A stretch of DNA of 64,000 nt, from positions 124,001-188,000 of the forward strand of contig CAWELU010000042.1 in NCBI GenBank assembly GCA_963809965.1. Reading direction: 5' to 3'. Of this stretch, positions 62,859-64,000 are shown piece after piece. The number at the start of each line of letters is the position of its first letter. Position 1 is the stretch's first letter. Below the pieces are notes generated by a model. That model was not told where the DNA came from and made no database searches. It saw only the letters and a program-made list of their open reading frames with translations. Source of the stretch: CAIWHR01 sp963809965 (lineage in GTDB: Bacteria; Pseudomonadota; Gammaproteobacteria; Burkholderiales; Casimicrobiaceae). The position numbers and the translations under genes were made by a program.

Positions 62859-62946
62859 GGAGAGTTGGCCGAGTGGTCGAAGGCGCCTGACTCGAAATCA
62901 GGTTTAGGGCAACCTAACGGGGGTTCGAATCCCTCACTCTCCGCCA
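62859..62946 (+). tRNA. tRNA-Ser (anticodon CGA)
   Basis: A type II tRNA with long variable arm. Acceptor GGAGAGT pairs with ACTCTCC, followed by G and an encoded CCA (62944-62946). The anticodon stem CCTGA/TCAGG encloses CTCGAAA, giving anticodon CGA for UCG codons; the variable arm TTTAGGGCAACCTAA forms a stem, and the T loop is GGTTCGAATCC-like. UCG is a common serine codon in this GC-rich genome. Confidence 0.97.
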
Positions 62947-63033
62947 CGCGATTCCGGCGATTGGCAAGTCCCGCAATTCGATTGGCCCGATCGACCAGCC
63001 GCAAATTACAGCGGAGGCCCGTTCCCGGCGACG

Positions 63034-63813
63034 CTACCGATCCCCTGGCACGCTGCCAATCCCCGGCAACTTGAGCGCGAGGTTGCGCACATCGATGCCG
63101 GTCACGAGCCCGAGCACGTTGAGCTCGAGACCCTCATCGCCGGCGGTCATCAAGCCGACGATGCCTCCCACGGAAAGCTGATAGCCGGTGCCGCTCGGTG
63201 CCCGCGCGAAGACCTGACCGATGCCGAGATAGTCCTTGCCGATCGCCGTGGAGGGAAGGGCGAGCCGCAACTCGGGAATCTCGCGGCCCAGATGCGCGAC
63301 GAACGTGTTGCTGTTTGGGCCGGGCCATGCGCTGTATGCATGCGCGTACGGATACGATGCCACCGCGTGAGGCAACTTGGCGATGACGGCATCGGCATCG
63401 CGGCCGCGCACGTCGCGCAGGAGGCGCGGCCGCTTGCCGTACCACTCGGCGTCCGGCGCGCGCTGGTCGGAAATGGCGACCACCGAACGTCCGCTGCCGC
63501 CATACCAGCCGATGACTTCGTAGCGCGTATAGTGTGGCGCTCCTTCCGGTTTCACCGCGAGCCACGTGTGATCGGCAAATGCGCCACGCCAGCCGAATGC
63601 GCGGCTTGCGTAAGCCTGCACGACGGCCTCCGGCGTTCCCGCCGGGTCGGGCGCGAGGCCGGTGGGCCGCTGACTCGCCGTCCGCCAGTCGCTATGGATC
63701 GACGCGCGTCCGAAGGCGAGGTTCAGCAACGGCCCCGCCAGTAACAGCACGACGAGCACGATCATCCACACGAACAGGCCTGAGATCTTCCGAGCGGTGA
63801 CGACGGCGGGCAT
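63034..63813 (-). CDS. DUF3750 membrane-anchored protein
   Basis: A 259-residue protein with one N-terminal helix ('SGLFVWMIVLVVLLLAGPLL') and a periplasmic domain: 'FADHTWLAVKPEGAPHYTRY', 'AYSAWPGPNSNTFVAHLGRE' and 'LPSTAIGKDYLG'. The His in 'DHTWLAVK', the Asn in 'GPNSNTFV' and the surrounding pattern are typical of DUF3750, whose arrangement recalls NlpC/P60-like or transglutaminase-like enzymes, although no cysteine nucleophile is evident here. Function unknown. The start 'MPAVVTARKI' was chosen because the helix follows directly; the longer upstream frame looks non-coding. Confidence 0.78.
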   Translation of the reverse strand: MPAVVTARKISGLFVWMIVLVVLLLAGPLLNLAFGRASIHSDWRTASQRPTGLAPDPAGTPEAVVQAYASRAFGWRGAFADHTWLAVKPEGAPHYTRYEVIGWYGGSGRSVVAISDQRAPDAEWYGKRPRLLRDVRGRDADAVIAKLPHAVASYPYAHAYSAWPGPNSNTFVAHLGREIPELRLALPSTAIGKDYLGIGQVFARAPSGTGYQLSVGGIVGLMTAGDEGLELNVLGLVTGIDVRNLALKLPGIGSVPGDR

Positions 63814-63901
63814 GGAATCAATATAGACGCAGTGGCCGCAATTCACCATAGTTTGCCGTCTCGGCGGCCGGCATGACAGAATGTTCCGGGGAGCGATCGA
63901 G

Positions 63902-64000
63902 ATGGCCTTCACCTATCAGCGCAGGTACCGCGGCGGAATCCAGGCGGTGCTTCTGGATTGGGCCGGAACGACGATGGACTTCGGCTGCATGGCGCCGGCA
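63902..64000 (+). CDS. phnX: Phosphonoacetaldehyde hydrolase, N-terminal part (cut by window edge)
   Basis: Only the first 33 codons are inside the window. 'IQAVLLDWAGTTMDFGCMAP' is the HAD-family nucleophile motif of phosphonatase, in which DWAGT carries the catalytic aspartate, and the following DFGxxAP is specific to PhnX. The enzyme cleaves the C-P bond of phosphonoacetaldehyde during 2-aminoethylphosphonate use. GGGGAGCGATCGAG upstream provides a ribosome site. Transaminase and regulator genes would be expected beyond the window. Confidence 0.87.
   Translation, partial: MAFTYQRRYRGGIQAVLLDWAGTTMDFGCMAPA

Noticed and set aside
62859..63034. tRNA-Ser as an integration site of a mobile element
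   Set aside because: No integrase, direct repeat of the tRNA 3' end or foreign-looking composition follows within the window.

Overview
This is a GC-rich proteobacterial chromosome segment, and its gene content and order point to a betaproteobacterium (Burkholderiales/Rhodocyclales-like; no closer assignment is possible from sequence alone). The evidence is the beta-type groupings argF–argG–yajQ, rpsT back to back with murJ, fur divergent from bamE (omlA) followed by dapB, carA–carB–greA, yhbY–rlmE–ftsH–folP–glmM, and a periplasmic formate dehydrogenase cluster of the FdhABC type. Promoters with a clear TATAAT and Shine-Dalgarno sites are common. There is no phage, integrase, IS element or CRISPR array.

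Layout. 0–8.6 kb: the tail of leuA, malate synthase (aceB), then a glycerol-type ABC transporter (glpV-S-T-P-Q-U) with two related repeats in its intergenic gaps. 8.7–12.6 kb: a rhomboid protease, then rubrerythrin, a heterodisulfide-reductase-like Fe-S protein, an EncFtn-type ferritin without an encapsulin gene, and DUF3501. 12.6–17.3 kb: yajQ, argG, a Bug-type binding protein, argF and a truncated NnrS remnant. 17.3–25.5 kb: a TPR-GGDEF protein, a conserved hypothetical, rpsT/murJ, fur/bamE/dapB and an SDR oxidoreductase. 25.7–31.7 kb: a signalling locus with a five-GAF histidine kinase, a single-domain receiver and a receiver–class III cyclase. 32–37 kb: carA (with a strong leader hairpin), carB and greA. 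37–48 kb: a GGDEF-EAL protein, yhbY, a hydrolase, rlmE, ftsH, folP, glmM, relA and carbonic anhydrase. 48.8–62.7 kb: two back-to-back operons, moaA–fdhD–GFA–mobA–moeA (minus strand) and DUF3305–DUF3306–polyferredoxin–TorD–Tat peptide–fdhA–fdhB–small lipoprotein–fdhC–small exported protein (plus strand). Together they encode a Tat-exported molybdopterin formate dehydrogenase and its maturation. 62.8–64 kb: tRNA-Ser(CGA), a DUF3750 protein and the start of phnX.

How the parts work together. carAB makes carbamoyl phosphate, which argF and argG use for arginine synthesis. The minus-strand Moco operon makes and sulfurates the cofactor for FdhA on the opposite strand, and TorD-like and DUF3305/3306 proteins sit in the FdhA operon. 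The iron/peroxide operon (rubrerythrin, Fe-S protein, ferritin-like protein) and fur suggest a role for iron and oxygen handling.

Quality warning. About 33 single-base indels (roughly 26 insertions and 7 deletions) break reading frames that are otherwise fully conserved. They hit aceB, glpS/T/Q/U, both GGDEF proteins, the whole signalling locus, rlmE, ftsH, folP and relA. Because essential genes are among them, I read most as sequence errors, and I give the full gene span with the position of each shift. From 47.5 kb to the end, reading frames are clean apart from one possible compensated pair near 62.6 kb.
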